21,841 nucleotides of DNA from Ophiothrix spiculata (Eukaryota; Echinodermata; Ophiuroidea; Amphilepidida; Ophiotrichidae). The notes under the pieces were generated by a model. The model was not told where the DNA came from. It saw nothing but the letters and a program-made list of their open reading frames with translations, and did not search any database. Shown one piece after another: positions 9,254-19,565 of this stretch (within the stretch, counting starts at the first letter, position 1; each line of letters begins with the position of its first letter). The stretch lies in the NCBI GenBank assembly GCA_000969725.1, contig JXSR01S035647.1. One strand, written 5' to 3'. The translations under genes and the position numbers were made by a program.

Positions 9254-9397
9254 TTAGGAGGTCACTTACGGACAAAGATCGTAATGAATTTCATGGAAGT
9301 AACTGACAAGATTTCACGGGGAAAAGACAAAGTGAGATTGCGATCTCAATTTGCATTTTTGCTCCTGGGTGCAGTCTGACCCGACCCTTATATTTGT
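9254..9397. repeat. Block Y, copy 1
   Basis: Landmarks ggaggtcac, ttccatggaa-like tttcatggaa, aactgaca, atttcacg, gtgagattgcgatct and cctgggtgcagt.tgacccg recur at 15750-15905 and 21117-21257. In this copy gagattgcgatctc is a perfect inverted pair around tgcg. It lies next to X here but far from X in the right-hand array, so the block order changed or intervening sequence was lost. Confidence 0.7.
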
Positions 9398-9441
9398 GAG
9401 TGTATTAACCTTGGTGTTTGAATCTAAACTCACTTATATGT

Positions 9442-9862
9442 GGGCTGCTCTGGCAAAATGAGAGGAAAGTCGCAAATCTACTTTTTGAATAAACGGCATC
9501 TAAAGTAAATAAAAACAGGGTGAAAAGCTCACATTTTATTTTTTTGACATAAAACGTCTTCATGCATAAGTGTTTACCTATAACTAAAGTTTTGAAGGTC
9601 AACTTTGCTGGGAAGTGCAATTATTCACGGTTAATTGATTACATGTTGTTGTTATGCACTTTAGTAATCAGTATCTTTACAGCTAACTTTTGTTGCAATA
9701 TATTCAGTGGACTGCTTTGGATTTCGATCTCTAAGTGAAGAATGGAGAAAGAAAGTGTGACATATTATATATCATTCAAAACCTGAGATAATAGAGAATT
9801 CAAATATGTCATAAACTCAATTTTGAAATTTGCGACTTTCCTTTCATTTTGCCAGAGCACCC
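9442..9862. mobile_element. Unclassified 421-bp inverted-repeat element (MITE-like)
   Basis: The left arm at 9442-9477 starts gggctgctctggcaaaatga. The right arm at 9828-9862 is its reverse complement, apart from one missing base and one substitution. Weaker similarity continues a few tens of bases inward. The interior is AT-rich and non-coding. The outside sequences (cttatatg and cttcatattg) are similar, but I cannot fix a clean target duplication, so I leave the superfamily open. Confidence 0.7.
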
Positions 9863-10129
9863 TTCATATTGTTGATGTATAGTTGTGAAAATACTCTAAG
9901 CAGAACGCTGTTAACAGCAACAAAGTCATATTCAAATTTCCAGTATATATGTATCATTATTGATTGTACATCGATATGCGTATATTTGACCAAAATATTT
10001 ATATTGTCTCTCTATATTGAAGTGTGCATTTTCGAGTATATAATTACAACTTAAGTAGATTGGAAGGACAACATTTGAATAAACATGTTGAAAGAGTTGG
10101 ATCTTATTTCAATTCGTAAACGTTAGGTT
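9863..10129. other. AT-rich spacer
   Basis: It lies between the inverted-repeat element and block X copy 3. A 74-codon open frame crosses it but begins inside the element arm and has no support as a gene. Confidence 0.4.
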
Positions 10130-10690
10130 TCGAAACAAGAGGCAGTGAATTGTTTAAAATATTCGGTCTTTGACTATTCCAAAACCACACATATTCCGCT
10201 AGTTCCTATGAAATGTTAAATTTGATGCAAACACTGGACATTATCTTAATGGAATGACCGTGTTGGGAGTTGATTGCTGTCGAGCCATTTCATATTGGCT
10301 TAAGATTGCTCTACGGTGTGCATACTGGGGCTATAGTTATAATAAATCACCTCAGTACTTTTTGATTATCATTTGTATAACGAATTTTATGTCATCACGA
10401 CATCTATACATTACAGTCAGCTCGATGTTGAATGACGAAATCGTATGAAATAAATATGCATAATAATAACTTATATAACAAAGTGAATGCATTAAACCAC
10501 GATAATTGAATACAACTATAAAGTACATCCAGCCTCATTCAATAACACATTAATTCTCTTAGCTGAAAGGCTGTTAAGATTCACTATACATGATAAAATC
10601 AAACTGAAATCGATTGTAAAGGTGCAATTTTGATGTGTTGAAATATTTCTGCTGTAAAATAATTGATTTTATCCCATATAATTTGCTGAA
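10130..10690. repeat. Block X, copy 3
   Basis: It shows gaggcagtgaattgttta, ccaaaaccacacatattc, gtcgagccatttcatattgg, ataataaatcacct, cattacagtcagct, and gttgaatgacgaaatcgtatgaaa. The tail taaaatcgattg-like stretch to tgtgttgaaatat (about 10600-10650) matches 14100-14130 and 18610-18640. It shares gttgaatgacga...tcgtatgaaa with copies 4 and 5, linking the middle copies to the right-hand array. Confidence 0.7.
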
Positions 10691-10845
10691 ATGCAATTTG
10701 ATAAGAAAAAATATATTATATATAACCATCACAACTTTTGCGCATCAGAACACCAATATTGTAAGTTACAAACTTCCCAGTTCGTTTTGTCAATCGCTGA
10801 GGTAATTGACAGTGATGTTAAGGCCGTGGAGACTAACCCACAATA

Positions 10846-10918
10846 TGTCTGTAACGGGACTCGAACCTGTGACCTATTAAATTGGAGTTCTGCGCTTTTT
10901 AATAGACCATATGGTTCC
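10846..10918 (-). repeat. tRNA-derived SINE head (minus strand)
   Basis: On the minus strand, ggttcgagtcc (10857-10867) is an exact RNA polymerase III B-box, preceded by aggtcaca and followed by cgttacagaca. A 73-base tRNA-sized body ends at 10846, but the 5' end cannot pair with the acceptor 3' side and the anticodon arm is poor. It is therefore a tRNA-like pseudogene or SINE head rather than a working tRNA. Read on the plus strand it gives the NGTRTCDLL-type peptide that often results from translating such SINEs, which explains the 116-codon open frame here. Confidence 0.6.
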
Positions 10919-12169
10919 ATAAACATGAAATACATTTATTTCTTATTGTCAGTGCATCACAATAATGTTTTCATGACTTTGCTAAAATTAGCTAATATTA
11001 TTGATTTCCTATTATCATTAGCAATAAATAAATACAGCTAAGTCGTTCTCTAATTATTTACGAATTGTAAAAAGAAAAATTATTCACTCTCTTTTGAGGA
11101 AAAAATATATAATAAACGGCTTACGTATAGGCTAAAAACAAAATACAGCATTTAAAGACTGGTTATTTAATTTCATATCACGTTAATGAACATAATATTT
11201 ACCAGTACCATAAAAGTAGACTCATGAAAAATAATGTGTGCATGTAATATGCTTGATATTCTTTTCTTTTTTAGTTCACCACAAAAATGTTGACGCATGA
11301 CTTTGGGCATGTTCAGTTGTGGACCAATAACGAGATATCGGTCACGTTTCACTCTTTCTTTTAACATAAACAAGACAAAACAATTATATAGAATATAATA
11401 ATTTAAAATGTTAAGATGTAGTCGTTAGTCGCTAGTGACATTTCATCATTTTAACCATTCATAAAATCCAGACAACTGGTCGCATATCGGCGTCGAGTTT
11501 CTAGACAATATTATCGATCGGAATAATCAGCTAAAACTCCAAATGCAATTTTTTATCATTCGAAAAAATATGGAGTAATGAGTAAATCTTTTAAAAATAA
11601 TATCCACAATCTGCCAAGGACAAATTAGTGATATCATGAAACGACCAAGCTAAATTATGGTATTGATCATGACCTAATGCAATCTTCCTAATCTCACTGG
11701 ATCAGAGGATCGTTGTCCAATGCAATGCTTGATTTGATATCAGCGATTATCAATGGAATTAATGTAATATGAATTATTAATATGATAACAGATAAGACAT
11801 GCCAAATGTGCCGTGATGAAAAAAAAATTCACTATCATAAAGATTTTGCTAAATGGTAAACAATTCATTCAATGTCAAAATGTTAACACCATGAGAAAAA
11901 AGTAAAATGAAAATTTTACAAAATGGTGAAAATGAGAAAAATTCTGAATGAAAAATGAGTACAAAAATGACGAAGTGTCACTATCGCTTTACATTGTGCT
12001 CTGGTATAACTTGGCGTGACGTGACGTGATTAGTACGAGTAAAATTAATTTCATATAAAATATTAAACTGTCTCAGGATTGGTATAATTACCCGGTACAA
12101 TAGCATATTGTAAGTCAACATGGTGGATACTAATTATTAATGTATCAGAGTGTTTTATACACAAATATA
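10919..12169. other. AT-rich spacer left of the array
   Basis: I found no gene, RNA gene or element. An A-rich tract with many aaaatg words lies at about 11820-11970. A short (cgtga)3 run sits at 12015-12029 within cttggcgtgacgtgacgtga. The end of this stretch leads into block A. Confidence 0.4.
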
Positions 12170-12546
12170 TAATTTACCTTCAGGTAATTTTCTTTTTAAA
12201 TATATCAAACCATGACAATAATGCAACATGACGAGAACACATATCAATTAATAATAGCATGTATAAATGTACATCGATACATCACTTTATGTTTGAAAAT
12301 TGACTTGTCTGTTTTGTTGATATACTGCTTTATTCAAACACCATATGGATGATGTCTTGTAATATTCAGTAAACATACAATATCATTTCACATAGCAACA
12401 TATGGTGAGCACCATCTGGGTAGCAACAGCATCACCAGTGATTTACTGAAAGACACATCCATCCTCGGTGGAGTTATGATAAATGGTTTTGATGGATGCA
12501 GACTTCTGTTTCACAAAGTAAAAAGCAGTATTTGTGTCTGAGAGTA

Positions 12547-12853
12547 CACTGTAAAAAGGATATAATTGGATAGATTTCATAATCTTAGATAACAGGGGAA
12601 AGTTACGGTAAAATGTGATTTTATGAAGAAAGGGGTGCTAATTAGTGTAAATACCCTGTACAATCACATAATTTACGATAAATTATCCGCTCTTTTACGG
12701 CTTTCTGTAATATTAACCGTTATTTTACGGCTTTCCCTGGAAAATGTGCTGCCAAGAAATGACTCCCTTTCTCCATAAAATCACAGTTTCTTGTAACCTT
12801 CCCCATGTAATCTAAGATTATGCAGTCTGTTCAATTTCATCTTTTTTACAGTG
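12547..12853. mobile_element. CACTG...CAGTG element with ~88-bp inverted repeats and TA duplication
   Basis: The left arm (12547-12634) starts cactgtaaaaagga and the right arm (12765-12853) ends tcttttttacagtg. They pair along about 88 bases with scattered mismatches; cataatcttaga and cccctttctc/ccctttctcc are clear anchors. TA flanks both sides (12545-12546 and 12854-12855). The related site in the diverged unit at 6277-6278 has a single TA with no element, which supports a TA duplication and a Tc1/mariner-like origin. The interior (ctcttttacggctttctg, ttattttacggctttccctg) is non-coding. The inverted-repeat length is large for a classic mariner, so the family call is tentative. Confidence 0.62.
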
Positions 12854-13115
12854 TATATGTAGGGTACTTTCTTTTACTTTGAAATTTCAAATCAATGCTC
12901 TTTCATTACTGAAGGAAATAAGTCGAATTCATAAAAGTAGAAATTGATAGTAAGCAAAATACATATAAGAAAAGGCAATAGCTTGGGTAATCGGAGATTT
13001 TACTTCAGAAATTGCTTAAAAACATATTCACAACTCTCTGCTTTGCCCAATAAATTTTGTATGTCTGAATTCCACCCAGGCTAGCAACAGCAAATATCCG
13101 AGCGCATGTGACAAT

Positions 13116-13152
13116 GTTAAACATGTTTCATGATGACACATGTCGCATGTGT
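13116..13152. repeat. CATG cluster with two palindromes, copy I
   Basis: aaacatgttt (13119-13128) is a perfect 10-bp palindrome of RRRCATGYYY form, and acacatg-tcg-catgtgt (13136-13152) is a perfect 7-bp inverted pair. With nearby gcgcatgtga and ttcatgatg this gives five CATG words in about 50 bp. The same cluster is present in copy II near 17705-17759. Resemblance to p53-family half-sites is noted, but binding is unproven. Confidence 0.6.
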
Positions 13153-14791
13153 TTTAAAGCCTTCTAGATAGCTATGGTAACCGTAGTATTAATTTAAGTG
13201 AATTACATTGATGTAATATTCAGTAAGGAATTTCCTTTCATGTGAAACACTATGTGTTACGCTCATAGAAAAGGCTTATTTTATATGTAAATTTTGCACA
13301 TACTATTATTATGTAGAGAAAAAGCTTTTGTTATATGTTATATCTTTTATCCTCTCGCTTCATGTGCGGATTTTTTATCTTTTTACTATATTTACGAGTA
13401 TGTAATGACAAAAATAAAATGTTCTTTGAGAATGGTTCTATATCATTCAATATTATAAGTTCAGAGTTCAGACTACTTATTGTGCTCAATGGTCAATTAT
13501 ACATCTCGAAATATTATATGGACGTAATTCGCTTGTAACTTAAAAAAACTATGAAGTACTTGTTGGTTGAGCAGATTTAAAAGGACATCATTCAAATCGT
13601 ATTCAATTTCACCCACGCAGTTGTTTCAGAAAGAGGCAGAGAATTATTTAACATCGTTGGTTTTTACTACTCTCAAACCACATAAATACTTATAATCTTG
13701 ATTCTCAGTAAGGAGTAATTCGATGTAAGCATAACTTTCACACTGACATATCCGTGTTGTTCATGCTATCGAGCCATTTCATATTGGCAGAAAAATGTCT
13801 TTATGTTGTATGTATAATTAGGCCACAGTAATAATGAATCAACCTCCGTCATTTGCGATGAATTATATCACGACTTAGATGGAATATGTCACCAGCACAT
13901 TAGTCAGCTGAAGGTATGTTGAATGACGATATCGTATGAAAGAAATATACTGTACATGCGATATACCATACAAATAATCTGAATACGTTAACTGTGGTAG
14001 TTGAAAACAACGTAAAGTGCAAAGAGTCGCGTAAAATGAATTTTGTCAGCTGTATAAAGGTTTGGAGATTCACATTACGTGATGTGATGAAATCAGATAA
14101 AATCGATTGCAAAAGTTGTTGTGTTGAAATGTATCTGTAATGCAATAGATCCTGTCCACACAAATATGAACAAATAAAGAAAATGGTATTTATAACCGTC
14201 GAGGTCATGATCTCGTACTTTGATCAATTTTGCCCATAGAAACTAAAGGCATGCTCGGAATTTGTCGAATAGTATATTTTACCTTCGGTTAACTTTCTTT
14301 TCAAACATGATCCCCAGCAACAGTGCAACCATGAAAAACATATCAATGAGTAATAACCTGTATAAATGTACGTCGTTACATTACTCTATTCGAATGTGAA
14401 AAATAACTTTTCTGTAATGTCGATATTGCGATGTTGCCCTACCTCAATCACACATCATATGGCTAAATTCTCACGATATTCAGTAAACATACAATATCAT
14501 TACCAATAGCAACATATGGTACACATCATCTAAGTAGCAATAGCATCAGCGGTGATTTAGTGTCAGACACATCCATCCCCGTTGGAGTTATGATAAATGG
14601 TTTTGTTATGACAGCATGCACACTTCTGCTTCACAAACTAAAAATGGATGTGCATTTCACAGTGTGTAACGATATTTTCCTTTTAAAAAATACCTTGAAA
14701 TTTCTATGCAAAATTTTGTAGACGATTGGTATTTTTGTAGCTATTGGCACTCGCAATTTTCAAGCAAGGGAGCGTATTAAAGTCTAAATGG

Positions 14792-15115
14792 ATGTTAAAT
14801 TGAAGTATCTACTGTGTTTTATACAACGCCCTAAAATAAAGATTAAGGACTAAAATAAAGACTAAAGACCTGCTGTTGCTGGCTTGATTTTTTTTTCTAC
14901 ATTCCTTCACTTCGTTTTTCAAAAATACACCCCTAAAAATGCATTTAATGGCCGTTTGTGATTATATGTTAAATTGAAGTATCTACTGTGTTTTATACAA
15001 CGCCCTAAAATAAAGATTAAAGACTAAAATAAAGACTAAAGACCTGCTGTTGCTAGCTTAATTTTTTTCTACGTTCCTTCACTTCGTTTTGCAAAAATAC
15101 ACCCCTAAAAATACT
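14792..15115. repeat. 174-bp tandem duplication in block T with templated filler
   Basis: atgttaaattgaagtatcta starts at 14792 and again at 14966, giving a period of 174 bp. The two units are nearly identical through the cacccctaaaaat stretch. The first unit ends with gcatttaatggccgtttgtg and attata, which does not belong to block T; it matches exactly 15676-15707 downstream (32 bp counting overlap, 26 bp beyond the shared aaaaat). The copy II block lacks this duplication. Confidence 0.85.
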
Positions 15116-15749
15116 TTTCAAGATCAAAGTAGCATTGATAAATTATAGTTTTAAATCTAAAATTAAGATTGACCCAAGTTAAACCTATTATTAGATACAA
15201 AATTAAAGTGAAAACTTCCAAATTGCATTGCATAATGTTTTTGAACACTCGCGTGAACATACTGAATAATGTTTCATCCGAACACTACACTATAAATGAT
15301 ATAATAAAAGTGATCACAATTTAGTATATTTTGCAACATTTGTGTTTTCATGACGTCATGCTGGCTTCAGTGATTCGCCGAGCGGGACTTTGTTCTAGGT
15401 CGCTGCTTTTTATTTCCACAAATTCTTTTTAATCTGTACGGCAAACTTGCAATGATCATCTAATATACTTTGCGTATTTTAAAGTCGTCTAGATAGCTAT
15501 TGCAAAAGTGGTTTTTAAGTTAATTACATTAAAATGATTAATTTAGTAAAATACTCATTTATTAAGTTCCCTTTCATGTGTATAATATAGTTTCAATATC
15601 ATTACTTTCACTGACCAAGCATATTTCATGTGTATGAATTTTGCAGACTTGAAATTGATTAATTAATGGAGACCAAAAAATGCATTTAATGGCCGTTTGT
15701 GATTATAAGGTATATATGTATATAATTATTACAGTTTTATGAGGCTATA

Positions 15750-15905
15750 AATAGGAGGTCACGTTTTGTTCAAGATTGTGATAAATTCCATGGAATCAAC
15801 TGACACGATTTCACGTCAATAGACGAGGTGAGATTGCGATCTTTTAGTGCATTTTAGCCCCTGGGTGCAGTATGACCCGACCCTTATATCATTTGTGGAT
15901 ATATT
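15750..15905. repeat. Block Y, copy 2
   Basis: It contains aggaggtcacgttttgttca, ttccatggaatcaactgaca, gtgagattgcgatctttt, cccctgggtgcagtatgac and ccgacccttatatcatttg. It is closely matched by 21117-21257 and more distantly by 9254-9397. Confidence 0.8.
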
Positions 15906-16495
15906 AACCCTTGCACATATCAACATGATAAACATCAGTATAATGTTTGATGGGCTCTTTTTTCTTCGTTTTTTCTTTATTTAGATTTATAAGTTAGAAA
16001 TAGGCAATAATTCAATATTTGCAACCAAAGTTCTAAATATTAGAATTTGAAAGGGATTTTGCATTGATGAAGCGGGAAAAATGGTAATTTTGAATTTTTT
16101 GGTTTGCATTAATAGAAATTGGTGATTTCAACAAGTGGTGATTTCAACATATCATGTCAGTTTCAACAGATGAATGCAGGGTTAAACATGCTGTTGAATT
16201 TCCACAGAGTAGTTTTCCGGATCATAGCATACTGTAAATTGCCACAAAGTAGTTTCTGGATAATAGATTCACTATATATCAAGGCGTTTATATAAAACTA
16301 TCTAGTGTTTCTTTAATGTAAAGTCATACTATAATAATCAATGTGACCCTACATATCAATTACACCCGTGCGCCGTTGGAGTTAGAATCACAAACAGAAT
16401 TAGCCTAATTCATTTAGCCAGATAGATTTCATTAATGAAGTATACCTCATCTTATTGTACGTCATCTAAATTACACTGAGAGACAATGTGCGGTA

Positions 16496-16799
16496 TTTCT
16501 TTATTCTTAAATATGTCTGAAATAGCATAATCAGCGAGTATTGAGGGTTATTAATTCGAGATACCTTTTATTTTATTGTAATCTTTCTGTTCTTTAATTC
16601 TTTGAAAAGGGGTCCCTTATAAAATTGTGGCTTTTCAAATCCACGATTCAGCATACTTGCGCCGTTTCTGTGAATAGAATATGTTTACACGTAGAATGTT
16701 ATCGGTCGCAGATCGCCAGATCGCCACTTGGCTTTTATTTTGGAAAATATAGAAATTTTGAACCAGGAAGAGTGGTTGTTTTTTTGACAACCCTTCTCA
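16496..16799. other. Linker between the two higher-order copies
   Basis: About 300 bp with no counterpart seen elsewhere in the window, although the next copy boundary falls just before the window end. It contains a small hairpin (ggttgt-ttttttg-acaacc, about 16775-16793). Two overlapping short open frames cross it on opposite strands, with no support as genes. Confidence 0.5.
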
Positions 16800-16889
16800 A
16801 CAAATAAACCTTCATGTAATGTTCTTTTCAAATATATCAAACCCTGGCAATAATGCAACATGACGAGAACACACATCAATTAATAATAG

Positions 16890-17462
16890 GAGAGTTACGG
16901 AAAAATGTGATTTTATGGAGAAAGGGGCGCTAATTAGTGTAAATATCCTATCCAATTACATAATTTACGAGAAATTGACCGCTCTTTTACGGCTTTCTGT
17001 AATATTAACCGTTATTTTACGGCTTTCCCTGGAAAATGTGCTGCCCTGTTATCTAAGATTATGAAATCTATCCAATTATATCCTTTTTACAGTGTACTCT
17101 CAAACACAAATACTGCTTTTTACTCTGTGAGACAGAAGTCTGCATCCAACAAAATCATTTATCATAACTCCACCGAGGCTGGATGTGTCTTTCAGTAAAT
17201 CACTGCTGCTGATGCTGTTGCTACCCAGATGGTGCTCACCATATGTTGCTATGTGAAATGATATTGTATGTTTACTGAATATTGCGAGACATCATCCATA
17301 TGGTGTTTGAATAAAGCAGTATATCGACAAAACAGACAAGTCAATTTTCAAATATAAAGTGATCTATCGATGCCCTTTCTCCATAAAATCACAGTTTCCC
17401 GTAACCTTCCCCATGTAATCTAAGATTATGAAGTCTGACCAATGTCATCCTTTTTTACAGTG
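16890..17462. mobile_element. Rearranged copy of the CACTG/TA element
   Basis: The inner left arm and interior (16890-17045: gagttacgg...ttttatggagaaaggg...aaaatgtgctgcc) are followed not by the right arm but by the reverse complement of the outer left arm (17046-17094, ending ttttacagtg), its TA, and then the reverse complement of the left flank (17097-17372). Only then comes the right arm (17373-17462, ccctttctccataaaatcac to ttttacagtg) and TA. Relative to 12547-12853 the element is split, with host flank carried inside it. Confidence 0.85.
17097..17372 (-). repeat. Inverted block A2-P (reverse complement of about 12272-12546)
   Basis: Read on the minus strand it gives catcgata...tttgaaaattgacttgtctg, caaacaccatatggatgatg, gcaacatatggtgagcacca, gacacatccagcctcggtgg and tttgtgtttgagagta, in the same order as copy I. 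Only a few substitutions separate the two. Lengths agree within a base or two (about 275 and 276). Confidence 0.88.
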
Positions 17463-18199
17463 TATATGTACGGTACTTTCTGTTACTTTGAAATTTCAAA
17501 TAAATGCTCTTTCATTACTAGAGGTAATAAGTCGGATTCATAAAAGTAGAAATTGATACTAAGAAAAATACATATAGAAAAAGTAATAGCTAGGTAATCG
17601 GAGATTTTACTTCAGAAATTGCTTAAAAACATCTTTACAACTCTCTGGTTTGCCCAATAAACGAAGCTTGTCTGGATTCCACCCAGACCAGCAACAGCAA
17701 ATATCCGGGCGTATGTGACAATGTTAAACATGTTTCATGATGACACATGTCGCATGTGTTTTAAAGCCTTCTAGATAGCTATGGTAACCGTAGTATTAAT
17801 TTAAGTGAATTACATTAATGTAAGGAATTTCCTCTCATGTGAAACACTATGTGTTGCGCTCATAGAAAAGGCTTATTTTATATGTAAATTTTGCACATAC
17901 TATTATTATGTAGAGAAAAAGCTTTTGTTATATGTTATATCTTTTTTCCTCTCGCTTCATGTGCGGATTTTTTTTTCTTTTACTATATTTACAAGTAAGT
18001 AATGACAAAAATAAAATGTTCTTTGAGAATGGTTCTATATCATTCAATATTATAAGTTCAGAGTTTAGACTACTTATTGTGCTCAATGGTCAATTATACA
18101 TCTCGAAATATTATATGGACGTAAGTCGCTTGTAACTTAAAAAAACTATGAAGTACTTGTTGGTTGAGCAGATTGAAAAGGACATCATTCAAATCGTAT

Positions 18200-18690
18200 T
18201 CAATTTCACCCACGCAGTTATTTAAGAAATAGGCAGAGAATTATTTATTCGATGTAAGCATAACTTTCACACTGAAATATCTGTGTTGTGCATGCTTTCG
18301 AGCTATTTCATATTGGCAGAAAAATGTCTTTATGCTGTATGTATAATTAGGCCACAGTAATAATGAATCAACCTCCGTCATTTGGGATGAATTATATCAC
18401 GACTTAGATTGAATATGTCACCAGCACATTAGTCAGCTGAAGGTATGTTGAATGACGATATCGTATGAAAGAAATATACATGCGATATACCATACAAATA
18501 AACTGAATACGTTACCTATGGTAGTTAAAAACAACTGTAAAGCGCAAATGAATTCTGTCAGCTGTACAAAGGTTTGGGAGATTCACTTTACGTGATGAAA
18601 TCGAATAAAATCGATTGCAAAAGTTGTTGTGTTGAAATGTATCTGTAAAGCAATAGATTCTATCCACACAAATATGAAAAATGTAGGAAA
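18200..18690. repeat. Block X, copy 5
   Basis: It nearly matches 13600-14165. Shared landmarks are cacccacgcagtt, aggcagagaattattta, ttcgatgtaagcataacttt, catttcatattggcag-like ctatttcatattggcag, gtataattaggccacagtaa, and gttgaatgacgatatcgtat. It lacks the ~80-bp caaaccacataaatac-containing segment present in copy 4. Confidence 0.82.
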
Positions 18691-18863
18691 ATGGTATTGA
18701 TTACTGTGACAGTCATGACCTCGTACTTTGATCAATTTTGCCCATAGAAACTATAAAGGCATGCTCGGAATATGTCGAATAGTATATTTTACCTTCGGAT
18801 AACTTTATATCCCCAGCAACAGTGCAACCATGAAAAACACTTCAATTAGTAATAACCTGTATT

Positions 18864-19329
18864 AATACACCCCGCGTGTGCTCCGCGTGTCACCTAGCAA
18901 ATCAGAACGCAAGGATATAAAGTACGCGGAGTGCAGTGGATCTTCAGAATGCACTGTGCGTGTTGCTTTCCGGTTTGCGTGGCGGGCGTTTAGTGCGTAT
19001 GAATGTTTCATTGTTTTTGTCGGGTGATTATTTATTTAGTTTAGAGAAGTTTTGGATTTTGATGGTCATATTACGGGCCTTATTTCTTTTAACAACAGAT
19101 CCAATATTATTTTGCTGTCGTGTATGAATTAGATCAATAAATTTGCATTCCATAATGCTCGTAAAATGAGACAAAATCAATGCACTTGCGGTATATTTTG
19201 ATTGCTGTCAAATGCACTCGGCCCCTACGGGCCTCGTGAATTGGACGCATCAAAATTGACCGCACGTGCATTGATTTTGTCTCTTTTCACTCGCGTATGA
19301 AATGCTCATTTATTAACCTACATTATAAT
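18864..19329. mobile_element. Unclassified GC-richer insertion, absent from copy I
   Basis: Copy I reads straight through (taataacctgtataaatgt, about 14350-14368), whereas copy II carries about 466 extra bp. The left half is GC-rich with ctccgcgt/acgcggag inverted repeats (18881-18888 and 18924-18931), a TATAAAG (18916-18922), and a 63-codon frame (18936-19127). The right half is a long hairpin. AATAAA occurs at 19135-19140. The taacct-containing sequences on both sides (taacctgtatta and taacctacatta) could be a diverged ~12-bp target duplication. The TATA box, open stretch and AATAAA together recall a solo LTR or a small retroposon, but TG...CA ends were not found. Confidence 0.6.
19135..19316. 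repeat. Long imperfect hairpin (fold-back), arms of ~68 bp
   Basis: The left arm (19135-19203) and right arm (19249-19316) are inverted copies. An 18-base perfect core, gagacaaaatcaatgcac, is followed by tgcggt and attttgat. Homology with a few gaps extends outward to aataaa.ttgcatt/tgagcatttcat. The 45-base loop contains a second small hairpin, ggccc-ctac-gggcc. It forms the right half of the insertion absent from copy I. Confidence 0.8.
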
Positions 19330-19565
19330 AAATGTATGCCGATACATAACACTTTCAGAAAGTGAAAAAAAATAACTTTTCTGTAATGTCGATATTGCGA
19401 TGTTGCATTACCTCAATCACACATCATATGGCTAAATTCTCACGATATTCAGTAAACAAAAAATATCATTACCAATAGCAACATATGGTGAACATCATCT
19501 AAGTAGCAAAGCATCAGCGGTTATTTAGTGTCACACACATCCATCCCCGTTGGAGCTATTATAAA

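Larger units (their letters stand above)
12170..16495. repeat. Higher-order repeat copy I (A-P-Q-R-X-A-P-T-Q'-Y-Z)
   Basis: The order is A 12170-12330, P 12340-12545, CACTG element 12547-12853, Q 13160-13330, R 13420-13540, X 13600-14165, A 14272-14420, P 14450-14650, T 14650-15480, Q' 15480-15650, Y 15750-15905 and Z 15906-16495. The same order recurs in copy II. A and P occur twice within the copy, so it is a dimer of an older unit. Over Q-R the two copies differ at only a few positions per hundred bases. X in this copy retains about 80 bp (about 13645-13724) that copy II lacks. Confidence 0.85.

Noticed and set aside
10691-11041. 116-codon frame on the plus strand
   Set aside because: Its most protein-like part is the antisense reading of the tRNA-derived SINE head at 10846-10918. 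The rest is AT-rich low-complexity sequence.
13335-13538. 67-codon frame in block R, repeated intact at 17932-18135
   Set aside because: By eye, six of about seven differences between the copies change the amino acid, as expected for neutral DNA. The diverged unit near 7208 does not keep the frame. It is best explained as a recent duplication of a chance frame.
18936-19127. 63-codon gene with TATA box and AATAAA
   Set aside because: No recognisable family, and the sequence belongs to an insertion with repeat features. Kept only as part of the insertion finding.
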